In this document: positions 20,831 through 46,126 of the stretch, piece after piece
How positions within the stretch are numbered: position 1 is the first letter of the stretch
Layout: each line of letters opens with the position of its first letter
Origin: Thamnaconus septentrionalis
Taxonomy: Eukaryota > Chordata > Actinopteri > Tetraodontiformes > Monacanthidae
Assembly: GCA_009823395.1 (NCBI GenBank)
Contig: CM020515.1
Span: 18,049,989-18,113,988 of the forward strand
Reading direction: 5' to 3'
Length of the DNA stretch: 64,000 bases
Notes under the pieces: generated by a model
Database searches by the model: none
Seen by the model: only the letters and a program-made list of their open reading frames with translations
What the model was told of the DNA's origin: nothing
Translations under genes and position numbers: made by a program

Positions 20831-22080
20831 ACAGCAGCGTTTGCAAACGCTTTCTAATATCTAATTTCTAATATGATTCAGTTTGAATTTCCCCTCAGGG
20901 ATTAAAAAAGTTTTTTTATCATTATCATTATTATTATTATTCTATTCTATATTTCTTTGAGCATCATTTCTTTATTCTGTCCACTTCTCCAACAAAAGCT
21001 TGGCTGTTAAATGTTCCAGCTGTAGAAAAAGACCGGTGGTAAGTTCCTGCAGTGATGGTGGTGGTACTGCAGCAGACACTGCTGCATATTCTTGGAGCTG
21101 GAACTTGAAGCTAACATTATATTAATCTAGATGCTTGTGTATAATCAAATACTCAACGGTATAAATATGTTTAAACCAGTGAGTTGCCTCGTGCATAAGA
21201 TGGGCAATGCTGTGTAAGCTGTGGTACCTAAGGGGGCGTCCCCATAGCACCGCCTCGCACAGAAGACACAGGAACCAACCCCTCATAAAACAGTGACCCC
21301 CAGTGGCCAGGACGAGAGAGGCTCCGGCCGGCTCTCTGCCAAATAAGAACACGGAGAGCCGGGTGTCATCTGTCAATCAGGAAAAGACTGGGTTCCATAC
21401 ACAGATGTAGCGCTATGAATATTTCACGTCACAGTGAATTCAAGCAAACAAAATTCATATTATTTGGTAATCGGCAAATCAATTAGCCAGTAAAAATAAT
21501 AAAAGAGTTTTTGCTACAAATTTCTTGCTGTGTTAGTCGATCATTGGTTATGTTATGAAACCACAAATTAATAATATGAAAACAAAAATGTCCAAATTCA
21601 ATGTAATATTACACAGAACTAAAGATATCTCGAATGAGAAGTCACTGTATCTGCTGTACTGTCCTCTCATAATGCCAAACATGACTAATACATAAAACTG
21701 GTTCTGCTAGCTAACAGTTGACCCACTACAGAGGGAAGCTGTGCCAATCATGAATCAATCAGAGTATGTGGAGCCAACTCATGCATTATTTATCAATTTC
21801 TATGCTTTGACAAACTGGAAACTGAAACTTATTCATAAACTCATAATAATCTGTGAGCCTTTCCCACTGCCACCAAATGCTGATTCACCGCTGGTTGAAA
21901 TAGTGTTTTCTGGCCAGTGGGAAAGGGGCTTCAGTGAGTAATTGTCCTCCACCATTAACCAGGACCTCCAGGACCTCCAGGACCTCCAGGACCTCCAGGT
22001 TCGACCGAGGTCACTTCCTGGCCTCAGCAGACTAGATGCCATCCCAGAGGAGACCTGATGCTTTATGGTGCTGCTGTGCA
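20831..22080. other. Intergenic; repeat fragments only
   Basis: A Rex-like LINE tail 'gaatttcccctcagggatta' lies at 20885-20904. A small hairpin element at about 21856-21932 has inverted arms 'cctttcccactg' and 'cagtgggaaagg'. A ten-base tandem repeat (ccaggacct) covers 21958-22000. No coding potential was recognised. Confidence 0.5.
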
Positions 22081-22127
22081 GCTACACAGGAAACCAGGCC
22101 AGAGCTTGGGAATCACTGATGGATGAT

Positions 22128-22133
22128 TTTATT
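22128..22133 (-). terminator. Polyadenylation signal of the interferon gene
   Basis: TTTATT on the plus strand is AATAAA on the minus strand, about 265 bases after the interferon stop codon. Confidence 0.5.
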
Positions 22134-22295
22134 TTAGAACTTTCAGATTTTTTTTTTTCAGAATTTTAACTTTTCACAATTCCAGTCTTGTGATTGTAAA
22201 CAAAAAAATTCTGTTCAGTCTTTTAAAAGTTGACAAAAGGAAATAAAAAGCCAGTAGAAAACATTGTTATTGTGACAATCCTAATAAATATGACA

Positions 22296-22375
22296 AAAAT
22301 AAATAGTATCAAATATAAAAAAAACATATAAATAAATAAATTAATATATAAATAAATAAATAAATAGTTTAATAA
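22296..22375 (-). promoter_or_regulatory. AU-rich element in interferon 3' UTR
   Basis: The minus strand has overlapping ATTTATTTATTTATTTAT and several further ATTTA pentamers starting about 20 bases after the stop codon. Overlapping AUUUA pentamers are the class II destabilising element of cytokine mRNAs. Confidence 0.7.
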
Positions 22376-22395
22376 AAAGGAGTGCTGTGATTGGC

Positions 22396-22996
22396 TCAGG
22401 CTGCTCGTCGGTTCTTGATTTGCGACAGCAGCATGTCCAGCTGCTCCAGATGAACCTTAGTCAGGTAGCGGATCGATTCCCAGGATGCACTGCTGCCACC
22501 CTGCAACACACACACACCACTGTCAGCAGCAGGCTAACACACAGGAAGTAGCAGCAGCAGGCTAACAGGAAGTAGCAGCAGGCCAACAGGAAGTGGCCGT
22601 CACTCACTGTGCGCCCCAGAAGGCTCCTCCTCAGCTTCCTGTAGTACCTCCTCAGCCGCTTGATGGTCGTCTGAGTCCCTGTCAGCTGATCACAGAGGAG
22701 AAAACAGGTCAAGTCAAAGGTCAAGTGACAGGTGAGGTCGAAGGTCAGGTCATAGGTCAGGTGTTGACACTCACACAGGCGTCAAGTTCGGTCTTCTGGC
22801 GTCTGATGGCTGCCAGGAAGCCCTCCATCTCCTGGGCCTCCCAGCCAATCCCAGCCTGGCTGCTGTGGTTGAGGAGGTGGAGCCACAGGTCAAACAGGAA
22901 GTGGAAGTTATCTCTGGCAAAGGTCAGTTTGGAGTCCACCTAAAGACACAACAGTGATTGATTATTGATTGACTGATTGACTGATTGACTGATTGG

Positions 22997-23034
<38 letters not shown>

Positions 23035-23350
23035 ACCTGTGCTGTGCGGTAGTGTTTGTACAGGTTCTCCGGGAAGGCCACTGGATTCTGCTGAGGCGTC
23101 AGCTCGCCGCCCTGCAACAACACAACAACAACACAACGAGATGAAGCATTGATGCGATCGGCTGCAATAGAAGCTATTGATGATGATCAACAGGGAGGCT
23201 GCAGTAGCGGCTGCTCACCATTTGGAGGAGGTGACGGAAGGAGGCGTTGCTCCGGTGACCGTACTCTCTCTGCCAATCACAGCCCAGCGCAGGAGTCACG
23301 GCGCTGCAGAGCAGCAGCAGGAGGCGGGGCCAGCCACACATGACGGCCAT
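22396..23350 (-). CDS. ifn: Type I interferon (teleost, two-cysteine group)
   Basis: Five exons on the minus strand, all joined in phase 0: 23350-23219, 23111-23037, 22939-22775, 22685-22608, 22500-22396. They encode 184 residues. Residues 1-23 form a signal peptide with a Leu run. The mature protein starts CDWQREYGH, and Cys-Asp-Trp is the usual mature N-terminus of teleost interferons. The second cysteine is in TELDAC at the end of exon 3, giving the two-cysteine (group I) pattern. N-glycosylation sequons are NAS and NHS. The C-terminal part holds RLRRYYRKLRRSLLGRT and GGSSASWESIRYL, the ASW-type signature of the family. Secreted antiviral cytokine acting through a class II cytokine receptor pair and JAK-STAT signalling. 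CSF3, the mammalian neighbour of PSMD3, was considered, but the CDW start and SASWE motif favour interferon. Translation could also begin at the fourth codon. Confidence 0.88.
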
Positions 23351-24057
23351 TCAGGAGGAGGAAGATTGAGCTACTGCTGCTGTTGCTGCTGCTGGGACAG
23401 TCAGACACACTTTAACATCAACATCAGGACTTTGTATTGATGTGATCGTTAGCCTGATAGCATAGCCGCCTAAGTTATATTTGAACGTTTTCGGGAAAAA
23501 AAAAGAAAAAACTCATTTTTTTAGCAAGCACATTGGTAAAGTTTGGCAGATATCACAATTTGGCCAAAAAATGACTTAATAATAATGGCAATTATGCTAT
23601 TATGCTAACAATATGATTTTCTTGAAGTTCTTTTTGTGTTATTTCAATGTGTATTTTTAGATGATCTTCTCAAGGTCCAGGATCTCCTGAGTCTCCATAC
23701 CTGGTGGATGATGATGAAGATGACGATGATGACGCCGGAGCTGTTTAGGGTGATGAAGATGATGAAGATGACAAAGATGAAGGTGATGAAGGTGCTGCTC
23801 AAGATGCTCTGAAGATACTGGAGATGTTTCTGCTGCTGTTGCTGGAGTGAAGTTTGATACCTGAAAACTCTGCAATCACTTTTATTGTGGCTCAGAGTGA
23901 AAGGCAAAAAGTCCAAGCGTGTTTCTATTCACTCTCTCTCTCTCCCTCTCTCTCCTCCCTCCCTCCCTCCCTCTCTCACTATCTCTCTCTCTCACACACA
24001 TACACACCTGCACAAGCTGGAGGTCTCCAGGTTTTTACAGCAGCTTCACTTCACTTC
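23351..24057. other. Interferon upstream region; GAT-rich and CT repeats
   Basis: The minus strand has a weak TATA-like AAATATAAC near 23480, about 130 bases before the ATG. A (GAT)n-rich stretch at 23706-23800 and CT-rich sequence at 23930-23995 follow. No additional gene was recognised. Confidence 0.4.
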
Positions 24058-24114
24058 ACTTCAAGTCACATGAAACCATTAAAGCTCAACATTTATTTGT
24101 CAAAAACCTTCATC

Positions 24115-24168
<54 letters not shown>

Positions 24169-24220
24169 ATTTTCATTTTCCAAACAGGCAGCTGGGGACG
24201 CCACCGGAAGTCATGAGTGC
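24058..24220. repeat. Duplicated block B1 (pairs with 19425-19640)
   Basis: Carries 'cttcaagtcacatgaaacca', (GT)n at 24118-24166, and 'tcattttcattttccaaac' followed by 'cagctgg', in the same order as at 19425-19640. Confidence 0.7.
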
Positions 24221-24329
24221 TCTTCAAGGCTCTGGGGGTCCAGTTGGTTTTTTTCTCATTGTACAAAACGCTTGGAGACGTCCTTGGATTTGATTTAGCA
24301 CTGCACAAATAAAAGTTGATTGATTGATT

Positions 24330-24460
24330 GATTGATTGATTGGTTCTTTCATTCATTTATTCATTCATTCATTCATGCGTTCATTCATTCGTTCATTCAT
24401 TCATTCATTCATTCATTCATTCATGCGTTCATTCAATCGTTCATTCATTCAATCGTTCAT
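24330..24460. repeat. (ATTC)n with GCGTTC variants
   Basis: Tandem CATT/TTCA tetramers with interspersed GCGTTC, preceded by a (TTGA)n run at 24317-24341. Confidence 0.9.
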
Positions 24461-24484
24461 CGACGTGTTTTATGTTGCTAAACA

Positions 24485-24640
24485 CGTGCTTTATTTTGAA
24501 AGCCGAGCTTCCAGTTTCCGGCAGTTTTAGACTTGATGACGTCAGCTTCGTTTTCACTTTCTCTTCTTTTCGCTTTTGGCCCCTTTTCATTTCCACATGA
24601 AAAAAAAACAACAAACGTCACACAGCGGCGCGTTGTGTTG
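24485..24640 (-). promoter_or_regulatory. ISRE plus CRE cassette, copy B, upstream of interferon
   Basis: On the minus strand a GAAATGAAAAG motif is followed by GAAAAGAAGAGAAAGTGAAAA at 24550-24571 and then, five bases on, a perfect TGACGTCA at 24537-24544. IRF sites beside an ATF/Jun site are the arrangement of virus-inducible interferon enhancers. It lies about 1.2 kb upstream of the interferon ATG. It could be a distal enhancer, an upstream promoter with a spliced 5' UTR, or the remnant of a lost neighbouring interferon gene. Confidence 0.5.
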
Positions 24641-25799
24641 CGTCGTCTCGACGGCTTTCCTCTGACGTCATCATTTCCGGGTTCCCCCGCTGCGCTGCTT
24701 CCAGACTGCAGGGTGTCGCTTACAGGTTTTATGAAGTGTTTCCTCTGTTTCCTCTGAACTCTTTCTATTCACAAATACACACAGACAGACACAGAGAAAC
24801 AAAAGATTTTCCACTAAACAAAAAAAAAAAAACAACAAAATAAATGAATAAATAACAACACGACGACAGCAACAGAAAGAGAAGCAGTCCAGGTTGACCT
24901 GTCCAGGTGAACATCCACCTCTAATCTACGGTTTGTTGTGATACTGTCTGACTTCAACACTCTGGAAGTGTAGCATTGTGTTGATGATCAGCCTTGGATT
25001 CACAATCTCATCATTTCTGTCTTGGGATTGTGAAATTTCATCGGAATTTCATCGGAATGAGTTGTACAAAGAACCTGATATTGAAGGAGCAGTTTAGACT
25101 TTGTTTATGCCACAAGGTGGCAGCAGTTGGTAAGAGCACAAATATTGATATAAAGCTGGGACAACAGGAAACTGAGTTTTTGCACAGGAGTTTGTTTTAT
25201 TTTGCAAAAATAACGGAGACGGGACCGTCAGTCTGGACCTTCTGACTCTTCCAAGCCTCCCAAATGTTTTTCAAAATAAGAGAACGTCCTCTTCTTGTCC
25301 AATAATTCTCCTTTTCTGTCCTGATGTGATACTGATCCAGAGGTTTCATCAGATTGATGGAACAGAAGAAAGCGTCAGGACTGAAGATGACTGATTGACT
25401 GTGTTGTGCACATGAAGAGGAAACAACCCCACACTTCTGAACGGGGTTTCCCTCTGAACTCTCCGCCATGTGATTGGCTCCTCGTGACGTCACGTGGCCT
25501 GCTGTGCTGTGATTGGCTGCCGCAGGAAACTGCGAGAGCCAGGAGTGCTATTTTGTACAGCTGTGCTATTTTGTACAGTTGTGACAGTTTGTAGAGTTGC
25601 GTGGACGCCGTCACCAAGGTTAGACGGAAAGAGGAAGTGAGAAACACCTGGTGAGCGGAATCCTCCCCGCTGCGGAGGACAGATAGCGAGTGTGCAGGAA
25701 CAGAGGAGCCATTCACCAGGAGAAAAGACGCACACAGTGAAAACACAGCCGCACAAACACGCAAGATTTTCTCTCCAAGTGTTGACTTTGCCGCCGGGC
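24641..25799. other. Intergenic, no gene seen
   Basis: Only short frames without domains. The word 'gtacagctgtgctattttgtacag' shows a local duplication near 25553-25578. Confidence 0.45.
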
Positions 25800-26612
<813 letters not shown>

Positions 26613-26613
<1 letters not shown>

Positions 26614-26682
26614 CTGCATTTGAAGGCCAGTTTTGCAACTGGCCTTCAAATGCAGCCTTGGACGGATGCGGACCCTGAACGA
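26613..26682. mobile_element. Terminal fragment of the 831/63328 TIR element, as a hairpin
   Basis: 'ctgcatttgaaggccag' is followed, eight bases later, by its reverse complement and then 'ccttggacggatgcggaccctgaa'. The second half matches the end of the elements at 831 and 63328 read inward. It abuts the RPSA fragment exactly. Confidence 0.65.
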
Positions 26683-27389
26683 TGACTCAGCCCTTCTCTG
26701 TTCCTCCTCTTGACCTCTGACCCCGACCCCGAATTTGTATTTTTCAAACGTATGTATTATCTAAATGAATCTGTCATCTACTTATTTGGACTTGATTGAT
26801 TGAAGTGTGGCTCCCCATGACAGCTGAGAGGGGCTCCAGCTGACCCCTGTGACCCCTGAGTACAGGAAGGACCAGGTTGAAACTGGATGGATGATGGTTT
26901 CTGCACTGACCTTCATTCAAGCACTTTGATGACCTTGAACGTTGCATCATCATGCATCAGTCCAGATGTTGAACAAGTAGTGGAAGTGTTGAGTGTTGAA
27001 TGAAAAGCATCTCCAAGGTCAGAGTGATGGAGAAACACCAACAGTCGTCTGCTTTGAGGAACCTCAGCTGGGAAACTGTGGACTCTCTGGTGGTTCAGCA
27101 CAGCTGAGTCTCAATGATGCTGAATGCTTCAATGTTTGCAGCCGTTTGAAAGCATGGACTCCTGGGATGAGGCCACGTGTTGCAAACTCGACGTTCATCC
27201 TCTGAGACCTCCTCCAGTGAGACGTTCAAGAGTCAAACTGGCGTCCGCGTTTGCTTCACTGATGAGCAGGAAGTGGTGGTGGTGAGGGCCAGCAGAGGGC
27301 GCCACCGGTGCAGCAACTCCACCAAACACGGCGGGACTCCATTACCCAGAAAGCCACAGACGCAGGCGGCTAAACAAAACCATTTGTGT
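26683..27389. other. Intergenic between RPSA fragment and PSMD3
   Basis: No gene. A CTCF-like word CCAGCAGAGGGCGCC is at 27289-27303. Confidence 0.45.
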
Positions 27390-27395
27390 TTTATT
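27390..27395 (-). terminator. Polyadenylation signal of PSMD3
   Basis: AATAAA on the minus strand, 88 bases after the PSMD3 stop codon. Confidence 0.65.
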
Positions 27396-27482
27396 AGTGA
27401 CAACAAAGAGCAGAGAGACACACATAACTACTTCCTGTCAGCACAGGAAGTCAGGTGGGGGTGGGGGAAGGGGGGCGGAGCT

Positions 27483-31874
<4,392 letters not shown>

Positions 31875-32809
31875 GTCGTCTGGAAGACACAAACAGTCCG
31901 AGTCCACCTGGAGCAACAAACACTGGGCCGCCGGGTTCTGATTCTGCTCCGCTCGCTTCACTTCGTTCAAGCTACAATGACTGGCAACTATTCTCGCGGC
32001 GCTGAGGATTGTGGGAAGTCACACAGTCACGGCAGGGCAGCTAATCGAGTGCCGATGGGGCGATGCAAGACCGACAAGTCGAGTCTGCGAACCTTGATGT
32101 TGACGGTGTTTAGTGTAGCAGCGATAAGACGGCAAGGGAGCTCAGCTTCAAATAACATGTAATAAATAAATAAATAAATAAATAAAGAGGAATAAAGAGT
32201 TGTGTTTAGATTTCATTGTCTAAAATGCATTAGAATGCGTTCAAATCCGAGACGAGTTTGTTCAGAATCAGAATCTCATTTATTTATTTATTTATTTATT
32301 TTTATTTGTTTGTTTGTTTTTTTTTTTATTTTAGGTATTTACTAGTTCTATGTGGTGCTGTTCGTGTGGCTGTTCTTTGTCTCTGACGGTTCGCACTCAT
32401 GCCTGACGTTAACAAACTCACAGCACCAACCGACTCTTGTAAGTGCACTCACTCAGCGGCCGGCAGAGGGCGCCAGTGCAGCGGCCCGTCCAGCTGGAGG
32501 TTCAGCCGCAGCCTGAACTTCTGGAGCGGCTTCACATCTTCATCACCGTCCGGCCCAGTCAGCTGATCGTCACCGCGGCTCACTCCGCCCACCACAAGTC
32601 CCGGCCAATCACAGAGGAGATGTGTGGACCCCTCTGACCTCACGGACCGATATGTCAGCGAGTGACGTCACAGCTAATGTAAACCTTGAAAACAAAAAAC
32701 AAACAAGAACAAACCTGCGAGTTGGCAGAACCTCGTGAGGAGCTTCAGTGAGGCGCGTGCTCGCCGAGACAGGTGACAGGTGTCGGTGGGCGTGGCTTTT
32801 GTTTGCTTT

Positions 32810-32873
<64 letters not shown>

Positions 32874-32951
32874 AGGAGGCGCACAGGGACTTTGTGACGT
32901 GCGGCAGTGAGGAGCGTTCAGATCTCACAGATTGGAACCAGAACCGGACCA

Positions 32952-32989
<38 letters not shown>

Positions 32990-33195
32990 GTGAGGCCTTG
33001 CACGCGCATTCACGCACAGCTCGTCGTCGCGTCCAACACAGAAGAGTTGTTGAGTGCTTCAGTGAAGGTTTGTGACCAGTTGCTCTCACTTGTTTTGTCC
33101 TTGTATTGATGGTCGATCAGTCGATCAGCCTCAGTCTGGTTGGTTTTTTTTACCCTTTAACTCACTGTAGCCCCGCCCATCCACTGGTTGACAGG
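31875..33195. other. PSMD3-WNK4 divergent intergenic region
   Basis: A GC-rich PSMD3 5' region reaches about 32000. (AAAT)n is at 32161-32188, a T-rich TTTA repeat at 32276-32330, (GT)n at 32815-32868 and (CTG)n at 32952-32988. Open frames on both strands over 32443-32643 have no recognised homology. WNK4 promoter and 5' UTR sequence probably lies at 32900-33195. Confidence 0.4.
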
Positions 33196-42661
<9,466 letters not shown>

Positions 42662-42704
42662 GGCCACCACGCTCCCCACACGGGTCAGATACTAACAGAT
42701 ACTG

Positions 42705-42841
42705 CAAACAGCCAGCAGGGGGCGCACTTACTGTTATTATTATTTATTATATATGTTATTATTTATTCATTTTTCAGTCTATTTATTTTTATGCTTTTAG
42801 TGAATGAGAATAAACCAAATCCAAGTGTTTTTGTTGCCTTG

Positions 42842-42860
<19 letters not shown>
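42705..42860 (+). repeat. 3' UTR cassette, copy 1 (WNK4), with poly(A) signal
   Basis: Holds 'gccagcagggggcgcac', a TTATT-rich stretch, 'ctgcttttagtgaatgag'-like sequence and AATAAA at 42809-42814, followed by 'ccaagt' and 'gttgcctt'. The same order recurs at 50988-51115 after the zinc-finger gene. Confidence 0.7.
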
Positions 42861-42861
<1 letters not shown>

Positions 42862-42889
<28 letters not shown>

Positions 42890-44270
42890 GCAGTGAGAGG
42901 CTGAACGTCGTTCCCCCCCGAGGAGTTGCCCCCTAGTGGTGGATGAGCTGCTGCTGCTGCTGCTGCTGCTGCTTCCTGAGGGGCTGGTTGTGATGTGTTG
43001 TCTCAGTGACGTGTTGCTGAGAAATAAAAAGTCAATCCAAAAGTGTCCTTTATTTTGAAAGAAACATCGTCTTCTAGATTTCCTTCAAGATGAATGAGAA
43101 TGTCTCCTTTCTTGCACAATGATTTGAGCTGTCACTGTCCTTCAGGCTAAAATACATCTTCATCAAACAAATGATGACTTCCTCTTCAGTACCACAACAT
43201 TTACACAACAAATCAATATCAATATTAAATCTTGCCAGTGGGAATCTCCAGTGGTAATCTCCAGTGGGAATCTCCAGTGGTAATCTCCAGTGGGAATCTC
43301 CAGTGGCTCATTTGAGGAGACAGGGACAGCTGTATGGATCTGGAAGGACCTTCAGTTGTGGACCAATCAGTGGCAGCTCTCCCCACAACCACATGTTGAA
43401 CCTCGGAGCTGTTCCGAGTCTTATCGGATTAAAGTTGAAATTCCAGCGATAATGTTGAGTTCCTGTCAACCATCGCACCTCAGTGAGTGTGTGTGTGATG
43501 TTCAGAGAGACAAAGCTGCAGTGGCCTCGACGACTGACAGCAAACACAGGCACAACTAAAATATCAACATCACGTATTACAAACTATTTAGTGCGGAAAA
43601 CAACTCAATAAAGTTCATTAATGCGTGAACCGAATACAACGGAAATGGAAAGGTAATTCAATCCAAACAAACCCACCAGAACTTTAGAACCCAAAGTCCA
43701 ACTGTTGTAAACTTAACACACAAACCAAACTGCCGCAAACGAAACTCAAGCAAGCAAAGAGCGCAGAAAGCAGCTCCTACCTCCGCAAAGCGCCTCCACT
43801 CTGCCGCAGCAAGCTGCTCCAAGCGGCGCGTGCGCCTCCGACACCGGCCTCCATTGACAAACTGTTGAGCAGGCGGTCAAGGCGCCTTCAATAAAGAAAG
43901 TTCCGCGGCGGCTCAGGTGAGGCTTCAAAATAAAAGCATCCGAAACCATCCGCTAAATTAAAGACTTTCAAAATAAAGAATCATATCGAATCAACACTGA
44001 GTACCCAAAAATAAAGAAAGAAAGGAAGGAAGGAAGAAAGAAAGAAAGAATGGAAGGAAGAAAATCAAATCCTACTCCATAACCAATTCTAACTAATTGA
44101 AATGAAAACCACAGTGAACACAATAATATTACATAGCTGTTTTTTTTTTTATTTAAAGGGGCAGTGCGTCCACTGGCACTGACAGGAAGTGACGGTGTTA
44201 CACCATCACTATTCAGCTCCGACCAATCACATCCTTTTCAATTGTTTCTTTTTTTTCCTGTCCGCTGCGC
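42862..44270. other. WNK4-PRRT2 intergenic region, left part
   Basis: (GT)n at 42847-42890, a (CTG)n at 42950-42974, a second AATAAA at 43023, and a 13-base tandem 'aatctccagtgg' at 43243-43308. GC-rich sequence at 43760-43930 has no recognised frame. Confidence 0.4.
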
Positions 44271-44279
44271 AATGCAAAT

Positions 44280-44572
44280 GCAAATACTCTACAGTGCACT
44301 AGTACATCACTGCAATCTCTCCTATATATGTATATAGGTTCCTGTATATTTATATTTGTACATTTGTTTTATGTTATATATCCCTTACATTTTTTATATA
44401 ATTTATTCCTTTTTTTTATTTACAAATCTCCTATATTCTTATTATATTTTTTTTCTCCTTTCTACTGTAAGACCGCCGACTCCGGGTGCAAGATTTCCAG
44501 CGTGCCTGGAATGTCTGTTTTATGCACAAATGGCAAATAAAGAACTTTGAACTTTGAACCTTGAACCTTTGA
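44280..44572 (+). mobile_element. LINE 3' UTR tail
   Basis: AT-rich sequence followed by 'ctccgggtgcaagatttcca', 'ttatgcacaaatggcaaata' and a degenerate tail of 'ttgaac' repeats, typical of a fish non-LTR retrotransposon 3' end. No coding part is present. Confidence 0.5.
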
Positions 44573-44778
44573 TTGGCAATAACACTGATTTATTTCATTA
44601 TCAGTGCAACTGACTGCTGACCACTACCCTCCTCACTTCCTGTTGATGCCCCGCCAACCAGCTGCCGCAGTGCCAGTCAGTCTCTTTCTGCAGTTACCAC
44701 GCCCACAAACACACCCCCCCCACCTCCACCACTCCCACCAACCAGCAGGCAGTGAATAATTAATGACGATGTAAAAAT

Positions 44779-44828
<50 letters not shown>

Positions 44829-44882
44829 ACTCCTCCTGTTGCCATGGTAACTCCACCCTGTTCTATCTTACTTTTCTTCTAA

Positions 44883-44934
<52 letters not shown>

Positions 44935-46126
44935 TAGTAGTAGTAGTGGTAGTGGTAGTAGTAGTTTCATTTCAACCTTACAAAACAAAAGCACCGGGTC
45001 TTTTCCGCACACTTGTACTGTGAAAGGCGTGCAATGCAGGATTCAACAGCTTTTATTTTCTTCAAAATTCAGGATGAACAGAGTCTCCGATTGGCCGTTT
45101 GTGTTGATGACGTCATGCACAGGCACAATAGCAGCAGAGTTTGGAGACATGCAGGCACAGGCTCCGCCCACACCGTCCGCACAGTAGTAACAACAAACAC
45201 ACCACAGGCATAGAAAACATCCGGAAAATATAGAAAACACAGCAGGAAGTCCAACCACTGCAGAAGAAGAGGATAGGAGTTCCTCCTGAGTGGGCGGAGC
45301 TTCAGAGCAGCGCTAAAGTAGATTAGGTGCAACTAGAAACAGGCGCTAATCTGTACCGACATCGACCTGGTTGCATAATGTGTTCATTAACCGGCATGCT
45401 AAGCTACATGCTAACAATATGACCCCTCCCCACCCCCCACCTCCACCCCTGCCCCTCTCTCAACCCACAGCGTCTGATTGGACAAAACATGACCAAGATC
45501 AGCGCCAAGGGGGCTAACAGCTAACTGTGCAGCTAGCAAGGCTAGCCAGGGAGCTAACAGCTAACTGTGCAGTCAGCCAGGGGGCTAACAGCTAACTGGG
45601 ATAAATACTGTAGACATGCTAAGGCCGGCAGGGCGGCCCGATCCTTCATCAGAGCTAATGTTAATATCAACCTTCAGCTAACAGCATCAGGCTCCTCCCA
45701 CTGTCTGGGCGTGGCCAGCGGTGAGTTCAGGGTGCTAGAAGCGCGTAGGACAGCAGGCGGTGAGTTCAGGGACCTCCGGGTTAGTCAGAGCATAAACAAA
45801 GGAGACATCATCGTCTGGGACTGTAAACTCCACTGAGCATGTGCAGCAGGACAGTGGGCGTGGCCTGTGTTTGCTGTAAACATCGAGTCGAAGAGGAAGA
45901 AGAAGAGGAAGACAAGGAAGAGGGAGAGGAATAGGAGGAGGAGGAGGAAGAGGAAGAACAAAGCAGGCAGGAAGACAGAGGATTTGCTGCCATCAGTGCG
46001 GCGACCCCTGGTGGAGCTCAGAGGAACTGCAGCTGGTTGATGGACGGCCAGAGGTGAGAGGTCAGGAAGTCGTCAGGGAACAGGAAGTAGAGACAGGAAG
46101 ACGGTCTCACCTCTAAGCCGCTGTCG
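44573..46126. other. Intergenic and likely PRRT2 3' UTR
   Basis: (GA)n at 44783-44826, (ATT)n at 44887-44932, (TAG)n at 44933-44965. A minus-strand AATAAA at 45052-45057 could end the PRRT2 transcript. 'ggctaacagctaactg' repeats at 45510-45600. A GA-rich stretch is at 45890-45960. Confidence 0.4.

Noticed and set aside
22396..23350. CSF3 (G-CSF) identity
   Set aside because: Position beside PSMD3 suggested it, but the CDW mature start, cysteine pattern and SASWE motif are those of teleost type I interferon.
32443..32643. Small gene between PSMD3 and WNK4
   Set aside because: Overlapping open frames on both strands, no splice evidence that decides, no recognised family.
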